Shown here one piece after another: positions 56,001 to 62,082 of a stretch of 64,000 bases of DNA; position 1 is the first letter of the stretch; every line of letters starts with the position of its first letter. This DNA comes from Kryptolebias marmoratus (Eukaryota; Chordata; Actinopteri; Cyprinodontiformes; Rivulidae): positions 24,413,229 to 24,477,228 of the forward strand of contig NC_051433.1 of assembly GCF_001649575.2 (NCBI RefSeq), read 5' to 3'. The translations under genes were made by a program, and so were the position numbers. The notes beneath the pieces were generated by a model. The model was not told the DNA's origin. It searched no databases and saw only the letters and a list, made by a program, of their open reading frames with translations.

Positions 56001-58176
56001 TCTACACCAGCATACTAACAGATCATTAAAAATATTGAAATATTGCATGAGATTATGCATGAAGTCATTTTCAAGGTTTGAACAAATTTATCTACAACTC
56101 CATTTCTCAACATAAGATGATCTTAGTCTAAAACTCTGGCATGAAAGGCAGCAGGTGACATGAATTCCTTCAAGAAATGCTCGGTCTTTACTTATTTTTA
56201 TATTTTGTTAGCATGTTCTAGAATCTAATCTAATTAAAACTGAAGGAAACAGAGAATTCTGCAAAAGGCTTATTAAAAAAAAATGGATTGGATCCAAAAC
56301 ATATTTGGAGATGCTTGGAAAAATGCAACAAAATTTGGATTGAATAAATGTTTTTCAGTCCTGACTTCAAGTCAGCCTTTCAAATTCAGAAGCAAGCTGC
56401 TAAAACCTGGAGGCCTGTGGGGAGAAAAAAACAAAACATGGAGGACAGCAGTGCCATAACAGACAGCTTAATAAACCGTCTGCTGGCACTGTGAGGGGGG
56501 GTTTCTGTACAGTCAAAGATGAAGGATCCCTCATGTAATGTCCTAACAGACCCTCCATTTGACTCCAATAAAAACTACAACAGATGGGTGAAGGAAGCCT
56601 AGACACAAATTTAACTGATGTTGCACAAATGCAACAAAAGTTTCTTTGCAAGCTACCGTATTTTCCCGACTATAAGGCGCACTTTTCAATTTTCTCAAAA
56701 AACGACAGCGCACCTTATAACCTGGAGCACCTTATATATGTAAGAAGTCATAATGTTTTAGTACGACTTTGGTAAACTACAAAGCTGCACCGCTTGAAGC
56801 ATTAAGGCTCAGTTATAATCGCGCAGGGCTCCACACATGGCAAACAGACCTGAGCGAGCGGTGGAGGCGTTTATACTTGTTGCTTACGTCGGTGCAGTAT
56901 TCATCAGTGAGTTTTGAACAGTCTGATTATCTTTGTGATCTCTCATAGAGGGATCATATAAATGCTGATACAGGCAAACCAGCTCTGCTAGAGCACCAAA
57001 CTCGTCCATTTTGAATGGAGTGTGGCGCGCGGTCCACACGAAGTAACAAAAATTGGGAGGTGCACGATGATGCGCCTTATAGTCCAGTGTGCTTTATATT
57101 TGACAAAAGCTCGAAAATGGACCATCCATTGACAGTGTGCCTTATAATCCAGTGTGCCCTATAGTGCGGATTTCCCTGCCATCTGAACATGGCAGGGAAA
57201 CGCTGCAACAAAATTAGGTTGCAGTTGATGTAAAAGGAGTCGGTTTATTCCTCATATAAGCAAAAGATTTCAGGTCATTTCTGTCAGTCTGTCAGGCAAT
57301 ATTCAAAACCCAGCAAACCCTGAAAGACTGCCTATCACCTGCCATGTCGAACTGAGCTCTCTTCAAGCTAATTAGTTGTAGATGTAGAAACAATATTTAC
57401 TCTCTGAGAGTTTCACTTAACATGTCCGGTAGTTTCTGAGACGTTTCGCTAACAAGCGAACATGACTGATGCCGAGGTAATGCCAAGGTTTGAAGCAAAG
57501 ATGTTGTTGCCGTCGAAGTGTGTGTTTGGAGACGACGCTCAGCTCCTACCACGTCTATTTTTAGCTCAATATCTGTAAAGCTGACAAGAGTTACAGCAGT
57601 TGTTGTGTTGGCTAAGATTGCTTTGCTGTGGTGGCCATCTTTAATCGGGATAACTCCAAAAGTTCACAAGTTGTGGATGTCAACCCAATCTTTATGCTTT
57701 GAAAATATCATGTAAGATATTTTGCTGTGAGGTGCAGACAAACAAATACATGCATGGGCAAAAACATGATCGCTAATCAAAAGATCTTAAGTGTGACAAG
57801 TCACACTGTTTAGCTGCCAGTGTACGTGCAGGAAGTACAATTAGTTGTTTTTGTAATTATGCAGCCCACCTTTATCAATGTCAAATGTGGCCATCTCCCT
57901 TCCATCTTCCACGATTCTTCCAGGAAGAGTTAATCTGGCAATAACAATCATATACACGCTTAACTTAAGTCAAACACAGCTTACCACTACAGAAAAAAAA
58001 ACAAAACAAAAACATTAGTGAGAAGTGTCTCACCTGAGAAAGTAGGGTTTGGCATAAAACTTAAAGTCTGTCCCGTCAATGAACAGGTCGAACTCTGATG
58101 TCCTGGTGTAAGGTACGCGGATGCTGAAGATCAGGTGTTCAGGGTCCTGGCTCAAGTCGAAGGCAGGAGTTATCAT
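15924..58176 (-). CDS. shq1: shq1, H/ACA ribonucleoprotein assembly factor (complete, 11 coding exons)
   Basis: The joined coding exons are 58176-58034, 57934-57870, 51725-51597, 51485-51322, 51205-51093, 51006-50909, 45263-45106, 44735-44682, 42612-42489, 35070-34950 and 16518-15924. They total 1764 nt, giving 587 residues plus a TAA stop; human SHQ1 is of similar length. Every junction is GT-AG and the phases match. Known role: SHQ1 binds dyskerin (NAP57/Cbf5) before H/ACA RNP assembly, keeping it soluble and away from non-cognate RNA, so it is needed for pseudouridylation snoRNPs and telomerase RNA. Layout: an N-terminal CS (p23/Hsp20-like) domain at about residues 1-105, an acidic linker near 115-130, the helical SHQ1-specific dyskerin-binding domain at about 170-425, then a serine/acid-rich tail. 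Diagnostic matches include [10 protein letters not shown] near the start, [33 protein letters not shown] and [21 protein letters not shown] see no frameshift or internal stop. Confidence 0.96.
18002..18039. repeat. (GT)n followed by poly-G at gap edge
   Basis: About ten TG units pass into 18 G immediately before a 40-base N run, so the true length is unknown. Confidence 0.95.
18040..18079. other. Assembly gap, 40 N
   Basis: Run of N following a poly-G tract. Open frames across it are artefacts. Confidence 0.99.
18778..18832 (-). mobile_element. LINE 3'-tail fragment
   Basis: The minus strand reads CTTTAATTGCCCCTTTGGGA followed by CAAATAAAG. This is the typical tail of several fish LINEs and resembles the end of the 50380-50815 element. 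Confidence 0.4.
19043..19400. repeat. GC-rich repeat containing a perfect 31-bp inverted repeat
   Basis: Begins with AGGGTTTCCCCCGG and the self-complementary AAGCCTGGCGGGTCGTCAGGC, as in some non-autonomous DNA elements. Arms 19245-19275 and 19326-19356 are exact inverted repeats, flanked by CG-rich sequence unlike its AT-rich surroundings. Its class is unknown. Confidence 0.6.
19941..20018. repeat. Poly-T/poly-A foldback
   Basis: T18 at 19941-19958 and A20 at 19999-20018 face each other across 40 bases. Outer flanks are partly complementary (TTTTCCA with TGGAAAA, TCAACTTT with AGAGTTGA). Confidence 0.6.
21756..23189 (+). pseudogene. Tc1-like transposon, nearly full length, interrupted
   Basis: Ends are CACTATACTAGCAAAAGTAT and TACTTTTGGCAATAAAGTAT, degenerate inverted repeats of one teleost Tc1 family. 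Traces of the whole transposase are present, including [13 protein letters not shown] and, at 22829-23020, [20 protein letters not shown] then [20 protein letters not shown], around the last catalytic acidic residue. Stops and frameshifts occur, and a 250-bp MITE interrupts it at about 22474-22727. Confidence 0.9.
22474..22727. mobile_element. MITE inserted in the Tc1 element
   Basis: Tc1 homology breaks at GGAACTC and resumes at AATGATTCAGCATACC. The left end contains TTTGGTCCGCTTTAA and the right end CTTTTGGTCCGGACCAAAGG, giving imperfect terminal inverted repeats. TTAG on the left and TTAA on the right suggest a TTAA-type target site. There is no coding capacity. Confidence 0.75.
23340..24660 (+). 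pseudogene. Second Tc1-like transposon, degenerate
   Basis: Follows a different teleost Tc1 family. An AAGATGAGTGTTGATACGAT start lies near 23630, then [20 protein letters not shown], the [10 protein letters not shown] region near 24120, the [19 protein letters not shown] block near 24200, and a C-terminal [15 protein letters not shown] stretch near 24515. Several segments are deleted or frameshifted. Confidence 0.82.
24707..24905 (-). mobile_element. LINE 3'-end fragment (dominant LINE family of the window)
   Basis: On the minus strand it encodes remnants of [22 protein letters not shown] and LLPPLT, then ends in ATGGATGGAC. This matches the C-terminus and GGATGG tail of the family seen at 38.3-40.9 and 44.3 kb. 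Confidence 0.65.
25401..26116. mobile_element. Second copy of the 3279-4048 MITE
   Basis: Shares many blocks with the first copy: TTTTTCTCTCAGGGG, TTGTTGTGGGC, GACACAGGCGGCT/GACGCAGGCGGCT, TTATTGTGCACC, TTTGCAAATGACAAAC, CTGTCTCAGTCTG, GTAAGGGAAGCAAA and CTTCCCAGGA. The ends carry diverged inverted repeats (CTAGAAGTGAAG and CTACTTCTCACGG). Confidence 0.72.
26125..27075. mobile_element. hAT-type DNA element with 8-bp target duplication
   Basis: The ends TAGTGCTGGGCGATAT and ATATCGCCCAGCACTA are inverted repeats, followed by subterminal ATATCGTG words on both sides. CCTGGCAC is directly repeated at 26117-26124 and 27076-27083, the 8-bp duplication expected of hAT transposition. A 304-N gap removes the middle; visible flanks show no recognisable transposase. 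Confidence 0.9.
26441..26744. other. Assembly gap, 304 N
   Basis: Run of N inside the hAT element. Apparent ORFs across it are not evidence of coding. Confidence 0.99.
28140..28440 (+). repeat. AAGATGG repeat family, partial copy
   Basis: Contains CCAATTCAAGATGGCAGCCA, CACAACACATACTCTGAGTG, TATTTTCAAGGTTTGA, CTCATTTCTCAACA.AAGATGATCTT and CTGGCATGAAAGG. The same order is seen at 54.6-56.2 kb and 63.2-63.5 kb. Confidence 0.7.
28690..28950 (+). mobile_element. L2-like LINE, C-terminal fragment
   Basis: Translation traces [20 protein letters not shown] and HSGPGIHS-APCLVW resemble the region after the L2 polymerase domain (SRLDYCNAL, then LHWLPV). No continuous frame remains. Confidence 0.6.
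29048..29081. repeat. (TA)n microsatellite
   Basis: About 16 TA units, lying exactly at the 3' end of the minus-strand LINE that follows. Confidence 0.95.
29085..29735 (-). mobile_element. LINE with restriction-like endonuclease (Rex6/Dong-like), 3' part
   Basis: Two overlapping minus-strand frames encode [40 protein letters not shown] and [23 protein letters not shown] sequence, then [13 protein letters not shown]. The CxxC motif followed by an (N)xxDIVVxD core fits the C-terminal restriction-like endonuclease of R2/R4-clade elements, of which Rex6 is the fish type. One frameshift joins the two frames. The 3'UTR runs into the TA repeat. Confidence 0.65.
30821..30847. repeat. (GGAT)n microsatellite
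   Basis: Six to seven GGAT units, possibly a LINE 3' tail left behind, since local LINEs end in GGATGG. Confidence 0.9.
32780..33445 (+). pseudogene. Tc1-like transposon, 3' part
   Basis: Carries the C-terminal half of a Tc1 transposase: [30 protein letters not shown] with frameshift, [14 protein letters not shown], and later [12 protein letters not shown]. The 3'UTR/terminal repeat follows with AAAATTCAGACATAATGACT and ends GGGTACAAACAA. The N-terminal half is absent. Confidence 0.82.
34905..34924. repeat. (TG)n microsatellite
   Basis: Ten TG units, 26 bp below the exon 10 splice donor. Confidence 0.9.
34950..35070 (-). CDS. shq1: shq1 coding exon 10 (most conserved)
   Basis: Encodes residues 350-390 with the near-invariant blocks [20 protein letters not shown] and [17 protein letters not shown]. 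These lie in the SHQ1-specific domain that contacts dyskerin. The acceptor is CGCCCAG and the donor GTAAGT. An 18.4-kb intron follows. Confidence 0.97.
36290..36510. mobile_element. Palindromic MITE
   Basis: GCATGTTTTAGTTGTTTCTC followed by TGCT near 36347-36370 is repeated inverted as AGCAGAGAAACAACTAAAAC then ATGC near 36435-36460. CACTATCC and TAGTGATCC, GGAGTTGG extend the arms. This matches a common teleost non-autonomous DNA element. Confidence 0.7.
38345..38600 (+). mobile_element. LINE 3'-end fragment, plus strand
   Basis: Encodes [20 protein letters not shown], then [13 protein letters not shown] and a tail AATAAATGGTTGGATGGCTA. This is the C-terminus and GATGG tail of the same LINE family that lies in opposite orientation from 39050. 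Confidence 0.75.
39050..40860 (-). pseudogene. APE-type LINE, minus strand, dead
   Basis: Reading down from 40860: endonuclease traces ([20 protein letters not shown], then VDLLIPP), a degraded [16 protein letters not shown] block near 40540, the DFNAHVG-like block near 40410, then [17 protein letters not shown] and [12 protein letters not shown] sequence at 40.2-40.3 kb. The linker to the polymerase follows, and C-terminal sequence [20 protein letters not shown] and [15 protein letters not shown] lies at 39187-39420. Much of the polymerase is deleted around 39430-39550. The family is abundant in teleosts; I could not assign the clade (I/Nimb-like or RTE-like). Confidence 0.8.
42489..42612 (-). 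CDS. shq1: shq1 coding exon 9
   Basis: Encodes residues 309-350, including [20 protein letters not shown] and [10 protein letters not shown]. Human has [20 protein letters not shown] and RDTIKILQLG. The acceptor is TCCTGCAG and the donor GTGAGT. Confidence 0.96.
42613..44681 (-). other. shq1 intron 8 (2.1 kb)
   Basis: Apart from a LINE fragment at 44225-44485 and an A18 tract near 44170, this is unique-looking sequence, with a purine-rich stretch at about 43200-43450. Confidence 0.8.
44225..44485 (+). mobile_element. LINE reverse transcriptase fragment
   Basis: Encodes [28 protein letters not shown] and [20 protein letters not shown]. These are the EEQCGFRPGRGT and CFVDLEKAFDRVPR motifs of the polymerase of the family at 39-40.9 kb, i.e. 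part of the segment missing there. Confidence 0.82.
44682..44735 (-). CDS. shq1: shq1 coding exon 8 (54 nt)
   Basis: Encodes residues 291-308, [18 protein letters not shown], against human VESAWNIRKLSPTLCWFE. It is exactly 18 codons in phase 0 on both sides, so skipping it would leave the frame intact. The acceptor is TTGCAG and the donor GTGAGT. Confidence 0.95.
45106..45263 (-). CDS. shq1: shq1 coding exon 7
   Basis: Encodes residues 238-290. Conserved blocks are [20 protein letters not shown] and [20 protein letters not shown], matching human [20 protein letters not shown] and [20 protein letters not shown]. The acceptor is TTCCCAG and the donor GTGAGT. It ends in phase 0. Confidence 0.96.
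45655..45860 (+). mobile_element. Tc1-like terminal fragment
   Basis: TTCAGAAAGTATTCAGACCC, then ACTGTTTTGTCATTTTGTTA and CCTCATAATGACAAAGTAAA. These are hallmark words of one teleost Tc1 terminal repeat. No transposase sequence follows. Confidence 0.75.
49323..49914 (-). mobile_element. TACCGTA-ended non-autonomous DNA element
   Basis: Ends TACCGTA and TACGGTA, with the internal right end CACCTTATAGTCCGGAAAAT. The right half is homologous, in inverted orientation, to 56654-56830 (ACATATATAAGGTGCTC, TTTACCAAAGTC, TGTAGTTTACC). This is a widespread vertebrate repeat type; no transposase. Confidence 0.7.
50380..50815 (+). mobile_element. LINE 3' end
   Basis: Translation traces [20 protein letters not shown] and [16 protein letters not shown] precede an AT-rich 3'UTR ending ACAAATTTCCCTTTGGGGGA followed by an AATAAA. 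This is typical of several fish LINEs; the clade is not assigned. Confidence 0.5.
50909..51006 (-). CDS. shq1: shq1 coding exon 6
   Basis: Encodes residues 205-238, [19 protein letters not shown] followed by [13 protein letters not shown]. It matches human ADFFEDEAIEQILKYNPWW. The acceptor is TTGCAG and the donor GTGAGT. The intron before it is only 86 bp. Confidence 0.94.
51093..51205 (-). CDS. shq1: shq1 coding exon 5 (start of dyskerin-binding domain)
   Basis: Encodes residues 168-205, including [20 protein letters not shown] and ending SPDHYL; human has DELSDVIDIKDPDFTPAAER and DPDHYL. The acceptor CTGAAAG is weak but is the only one giving a matching frame and homology start. The donor is GTGAGT. 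Confidence 0.92.
51322..51485 (-). CDS. shq1: shq1 coding exon 4 (acidic linker)
   Basis: Encodes residues 113-167. It begins with a very acidic run ([18 protein letters not shown]) corresponding to the DDEEFDWEIEQ region of the human protein, and ends [15 protein letters not shown], matching YGFGNLRSGVLQRLQ. The acceptor is CTTCAG and the donor GTAGGA. It ends in phase 0. Confidence 0.95.
51597..51725 (-). CDS. shq1: shq1 coding exon 3 (end of CS domain)
   Basis: Encodes residues 70-113, with [20 protein letters not shown] and then [19 protein letters not shown]. The acceptor is CTGTAG. Two adjacent donors are possible; GTACGC after 51597 keeps the frame into the next exon and is preferred. 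The separate GTGGGT three to four bases earlier would break the phase. Confidence 0.95.
52772..52885 (+). mobile_element. Fragment of the long-inverted-repeat element
   Basis: TTGGATGAGAAGCAAAACGT, CTTCAACAAACGAGAA and later CCTGGATGACTGAGAATCTA share words and order with the right end of the element at 54756-56014. Confidence 0.65.
52900..53010 (+). mobile_element. Tc1 3'-end fragment
   Basis: TTTGGCTTAGTTCTTGTTAA, AGTGTAATATGTCGTGTTTA and AAATTTTAGGACC follow the 3'UTR/end of the Tc1 family found degenerate at 23340-24660. Confidence 0.55.
54756..56014. mobile_element. Long-inverted-repeat insertion around a gap
   Basis: 54756-54845 and 55883-55972 are perfect 90-bp inverted copies, both carrying TCTCATCCGAGGAGCTTTCT or its complement. 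The element is bounded by a 13-bp direct repeat, CTAACAGATCATT, at 54743-54755 and 56015-56027. The right side extends 42 bp past the inverted repeat (CCTGGATGACTGAGAATCTA). The interior is mostly N, so the class is unknown. Confidence 0.8.
54946..55882. other. Assembly gap, 937 N
   Basis: Run of N inside the long-inverted-repeat element. Long apparent ORFs here are artefacts. Confidence 0.99.
56654..57170 (+). mobile_element. Second TACCGTA-type element
   Basis: Begins TACCGTATTTTCCCGACTAT, then AAGGCGCAC and CACCTTATATATGTAAGAAG. It ends in repeats of GCGCCTTATAGTCCAGTGTG and CCCTATAGTGCGGA. The expected terminal AAAATACGGTA is replaced by a hairpin. Confidence 0.75.
57330..57735 (-). repeat. 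AAGATGG repeat family, two tandem units
   Basis: Minus strand. CTCTGAGAGTTTCACTTAAC, TTTCTGAGACGTTTCGCTAA, TTTTAGCTCAATATCTGTAA and TGGCCATCTTTAATCGGGAT are complements of the family words. The order implies parts of two head-to-tail units. Confidence 0.7.
57870..57934 (-). CDS. shq1: shq1 coding exon 2 (CS domain)
   Basis: Encodes residues 48-70, [20 protein letters not shown] plus a split K/G end, matching human [11 protein letters not shown]. The acceptor is TTGCCAG and the donor GTGGGC. At 65 nt it is too short to stand out as an ORF; it was placed by protein similarity and phase. Confidence 0.95.
58034..58176 (-). CDS. shq1: shq1 coding exon 1 (start of CS domain)
   Basis: Encodes residues 1-48, beginning [20 protein letters not shown] and ending [11 protein letters not shown]. 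This is close to the human N-terminus ([20 protein letters not shown]), which fixes the start codon at 58176. There is an A at -3. The exon continues 5' as untranslated sequence to 58194, where a pyrimidine-rich acceptor ending CCTCCAG sits. The donor after 58034 is GTGAGA. It ends in phase 2. Confidence 0.95.
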
Positions 58177-58189
58177 TCTGACTGATCAT
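58139..58189 (-). promoter_or_regulatory. Upstream ORF overlapping the shq1 start
   Basis: An out-of-frame ATG lies 13 nt upstream of the shq1 start in the same exon (first base 58189). It opens 16 codons and ends at 58139, past the main ATG. Its context is weak (T at -3) while the main ATG has A at -3, so leaky scanning would be expected. It counts only if the exon starts at 58194. Confidence 0.5.
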
Positions 58190-58194
58190 GGAAC

Positions 58195-58970
58195 CTGGAG
58201 GACAGAAGACAAGAGGGACAAGGTGATGATCACCCTGATCCAGGCGGAGAGCTCGTCCAGCGCGCCCCCTGGTGGATGACTGGGATATCGTTCGTATGTG
58301 TCTGACAGTGGAGACTGTAAACATTTCCACTGGACTACAGCTGCAAATAACAAAAACTACTTTATGGTGCATCTTTTTACACACTTTTCAAAAAGTTCAT
58401 TTGTATCGCCCTGCATTCAATTCAAATTGCTGCAACAATCTGGATATAAAGAAAACTTCTGCTCACTGAAAACGAGAAATCTAAAAGAAATATTTTACCA
58501 CGTTTCGCAAACAATAACAGCCTATACTTTTCTCCGGCTGATCTCCCGAGGCAAATACATTGCCTCAACCGGTAACATTAACTTGACGTGCCTTAAACAG
58601 CGCTATTATCGTCACTTCTGAGTGCTGAATATTCATGAAAAACGAGCTGTTTCTTTGCTTTTCGGTAAACCGAAATTAAACATAGGTCGGCACAATTGTA
58701 CATGAATACGTATCGTTTTACAACAGGGCATATTTTTTCGAGAAACTAGACGTCACGCTGATTTAGCGGATTCTTAAGGAAAGTTCCGTTCATGGTTAGC
58801 CGCTGCTAGCTAACACGATTCGCCTCCTCGTGGGGAGCAGCACGAGGCGCCAGCTGAAAGCACAAATGAAACGCTGTCAGCTTTACACCGGGCCCTCAAT
58901 ATGAGTCGTTTCAGCACCCGTATTAGAAGCATATTAGGTTCAAACCACGATAAACTCAAAATACACTTAC
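58195..58970 (-). other. Probable 5'UTR intron of shq1
   Basis: Bounded by the donor GTAAGTG at its 5' end (58970) and the acceptor at 58195. CpG-containing sequence near 58800-58860 would lie downstream of the promoter. No repeat is recognised. Confidence 0.45.
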
Positions 58971-59040
58971 CTCAAACACGTCTCGGTTATCCTAAAATGC
59001 ACAGACTGCTATTTAATGGAACCTCCATATTTTACCGTAG
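58971..59040 (-). other. shq1: Probable non-coding first exon of shq1
   Basis: On the minus strand a strong donor (GAG|GTAAGTG) follows 58971 and would splice to the acceptor just above 58194, giving a 776-bp 5'UTR intron. The upstream limit (transcription start) is not visible; 59040 is a guess. No TATA box is obvious. Alternatively transcription could start just upstream of coding exon 1. Confidence 0.5.
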
Positions 59041-59427
59041 TAAGTAGTATAAACGGGCTGCTCGAATGCACTAAAAGGAAAACTTCTTTTTGTGCTTCAG
59101 GAAACAGTCACACTGAGAAAACAGTCATAGTTTTACACAAAACAGTCTGTTTCCTCAAATTTGGACTATGTCCACTGAAAATGTGACATCAGAAATATCT
59201 GTTATATACAGCTTTGAACTGGTCAGTGTTTCGTGTTAACAGGCTTCCCATTTTTCTGTCCAAAGTGATAAATTCAAATGACATATTAAGTTCAGCTAAA
59301 TATTTTTTTCCCCTGCTTTTCTATGTGACACATTTGTGCCTGTACAGCGCAGGACATACGTGTACCTGTAATAGCTATTTTAGAAGAAAATAGCTATTAC
59401 ACCGCTGAAGTACGGTTTGGAGGTAAA

Positions 59428-60982
59428 TACGACCCCAAGTTAGAAAAAAAAAGAATAAAAATAAAAGTAAAACAGAGTGCAATGATTTGTAAATCTCATA
59501 AAGCCATATTTTATTCACGATGGGACAGAGTAAACCTTTTCAAATCAGCCATTGTTTTGGTAAAAAAAAAAAAAAAGTAATGCCATTTTGAGTTTTATGA
59601 CAGCAAATTTATGACACAAATTTTAGCACAGGGGCAACAAAAAAGCCATAAAGGTAAGTGATTCTAACGAGAAACAGCTGGAGGAGTATTTTGCAACTAA
59701 TTAAGTCAATCAGCAACAGGTCAGTAAGAGGACTGGGTATGAAGAGCATTTTAGAGAGGCTGAATCTGCCAGAAGTAAAGACGGGCAGAGATTTACCAGT
59801 CTGCATCTAAAAGTAGTAAAACGATTTCAAAACAATGTTCCTCAACAAGAAAAATGGGATGGTTTTATTCATTATCTAGAGGTCATAAAATCATCAAAAG
59901 ATTTCATGAATCTGGAGAAATCTCTGAGCTCAGAGGGCAAGGCTGAGAGTCACCTTTGGATGGCCATGATCTTCGGGCCCTCAGGGGCCACTCCATTAAA
60001 ACTAGGTCTGATTCTGTTCTGGACATCACTGCATGGACTCAGGAACACTTCCACAAATAATTGTCTGTAAACACAGCTCACTGTGCCATCCACTAATGCT
60101 GCTTAAAGCTCTATAGTGCAGAGAGAAGCCATATGTGAACACCATCCAGGATCACTGCCATCTTCTCTGAGCTCATTTAAAACGGCCTGAGGTAAAGAGG
60201 AAAACTGATCTGAGGTCAGATGAATCAAAATGTGAAATTTCTTTTGGACACCACAGACACCATGCCCTCTGTACCATAGAGGAGAGGAACCATCCAGCCT
60301 GTTATCAGTGCACAGTTCAAAAGTCTGTCTCTCTGATGGTATGGGGGTGCATTAGTGCCTCTGGCATGAGCAGCTTGCACATCTAAAAAGGTACCATCTA
60401 TCCAGAACGGTATATACAGGCTTTAGAGCAACATATGCTCTTATCCAGATGTCATCTTTTTCAGGGAAGGCCTTGCACGTTTCAGCAAGACAACAATAAA
60501 CTTCATACTGCATCTATTACAGCAGCATGGCTTCATATAGACGAGTCCAGGAGCTGAACTGACCTGTCTTCAGTCCAGACCTCTCTACAGCTGAAAATAT
60601 GAACATGAAATGAAAATCTGACAAAGATGACCCAGGACTGTTGAACAGCTAGAATCCTCCATCAGACAAGAACGGGACAACATTCACCTCCAAAGCCTCC
60701 AGCAGCTGCTCTCCTCAGTTCCTAGATGTTCACAGACTGATGTTAGAAGAAGAGAGGGTGTTTCCTGTCCCAGCTTTTTCAGATGTGTTGCTGCCAGAAA
60801 ATTCTAAATTACCATACCCCCTTCCCAAATAAAAAGGGTACAATTTCCTACTTTCAACATATGATATGTTTACTATGGTCTATTGATAATAAAGTATGGG
60901 TTTATGAGATTTGCAAGTCATTGCATTTTGTTTTTAATTACATTTTACACAGCGTCCCAACCTTTTTGCAACTGCGGTTGTA
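59428..60982 (+). pseudogene. Tc1/mariner-type transposon, nearly full length, degenerate
   Basis: The ends are TACGACCCCAAGTT and CAACTGCGGTTGTA, with subterminal GAGTGCAATGATTTGTAAAT against ATTTGCAAGTCATTGCATTT. The interior follows one common teleost family: TAAAGACGGGCAGAGATTTA near 59775, TCATCAAAAGATTTCATGAA, GATCTTCGGGCCCTCAGG, TATGGGGGTGCATTAGTGCC, TTTCAGCAAGACAACAATAA. The transposase frame is broken throughout. It fills half of the shq1-gxylt2 interval. Confidence 0.9.
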
Positions 60983-61752
60983 AAAAGAGACAAACGCTAC
61001 ATGTTCAGTGTTCAGATTGCACATGTAAATAGGATTTAGGCGCCACCGGGAATCACACACTGTTCAATTTGGGCTCAAAGTTTGCTCAGCAGAAAAAAAA
61101 AAGGTTGGTCTGTATGACTCTTATGTAGATGATAAACACACAATAGACTTTTTATAGGCTGCAAATTAAATGATTTGTTTAAAAAAAGATAAGCACTGAG
61201 ATCCTTAATTGTGTGACACTTTTTAATTATTTTTTTTATTTTTTATTTTAGCACCGTTTCATAATTTGACGAAACATCAAGTTGTGAAATGATTATTTGA
61301 GGGGAGAGTGTAGCAGCTCCCCAGCACTTGAATTAATTTGCGCGGTCTGGACGGGTGATTTTCTAGGTTTGTTTATTTTTCTTTTGATGTGGACCATCAG
61401 TCACCGTAATCACCGTGAAAACTCGCTGCTTTCACCGGGGAACACTAAGTTTTGACAGTTTGTTCAAGTCATTCAAAAGTACAATGAGTTGCCAGCTTTT
61501 ATAGGCCTGCCCTCTTAGCTACGGCAGCCCTTGAGGTAGGCTACATAACAAAAAAAAACAAAACTTTACAAAGTGCAAATACAATTAAACAAAACAAAAT
61601 CCAAACCACCAACAGTGCTGGCTCAAAACAAACAAATATTATTAAACAATCTGCAACATCATTCAAATAATTTACAATAAATAGTTTACAAATTTGAATA
61701 ATTTAGGCAACTTTATAAATTTAAATGGTTCACTATCCATTACACTCCCACC
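60983..61752. other. AT-rich intergenic stretch
   Basis: AT-rich sequence with T- and A-runs between the Tc1 element and the gxylt2 5' region. No repeat or exon is recognised. Confidence 0.6.
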
Positions 61753-61796
61753 AATAATGCATGAACTATTACCAAAAAAAAAAATCATGCATTATT
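61753..61796. repeat. Perfect 12-bp hairpin upstream of gxylt2
   Basis: AATAATGCATGA at 61753-61764 and its complement TCATGCATTATT at 61785-61796 flank a 20-base A-rich loop. Confidence 0.9.
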
Positions 61797-61859
61797 GTAA
61801 AGTTTCCCTTAAACCATGCAAATTGTTTAAAACATACCTGATAAAGATAAAGGCGGTGC

Positions 61860-62082
61860 GGTTTTACTGTAAGCATTACGGTAGGGAAGAGGAAGCCACG
61901 CCCCCTCCGTGTTCTCCTCCACAGACCGGGAGAAGCAGCCCTCTGCTCTCCATCATCATCTGCAGAAAACATGCGAGCGGGGAGCGGCACCAAAATGTCA
62001 GCCCGGGCCGCTCGCCCTCCGCCGCCGCAGACATGAGCGGAGCCCCTGACCCCGCCAGCAGCAACAAGTCCCTCTCGCCGCC
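61860..62082 (+). promoter_or_regulatory. GC-rich 5' region of gxylt2
   Basis: Base composition switches from AT-rich to GC-rich with many CpGs at about 61.9 kb and stays so through exon 1. A GC-box-like CCACGCCCC lies near 61900. No TATA box is visible, consistent with a CpG-type promoter. Confidence 0.4.

Larger units (their letters stand above)
54235..56170 (+). repeat. AAGATGG repeat family, two tandem units, split by an insertion
   Basis: Two head-to-tail units are seen: about 54270-54470, and about 54485-54755 continuing at 56028-56170. Shared words are GTTAGCAAAATATCTCATGA, GAAACTCTCAG, TCTACAACTGATCA, TTCAAGATGGC and GTGGTAGCTGA. The second unit is interrupted at CTAACAGATCATT by the element at 54756-56014. 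Confidence 0.75.
51726..57869 (-). other. shq1 intron 2 (6.1 kb)
   Basis: Holds pieces of a Tc1 and of a foldback family near 52.8-53.0 kb, AAGATGG repeats (54.2-56.2 and 57.3-57.7 kb) with a long-inverted-repeat insertion and a 937-N gap, and a second TACCGTA element. Nothing is recognised in about 51.8-52.7 and 53.0-54.2 kb. Confidence 0.8.

Noticed and set aside
54896..56060. Long ORFs of 337 and 379 codons on both strands
   Set aside because: They consist almost entirely of N. The same applies to the ORFs across 26441-26744 and 18040-18079.
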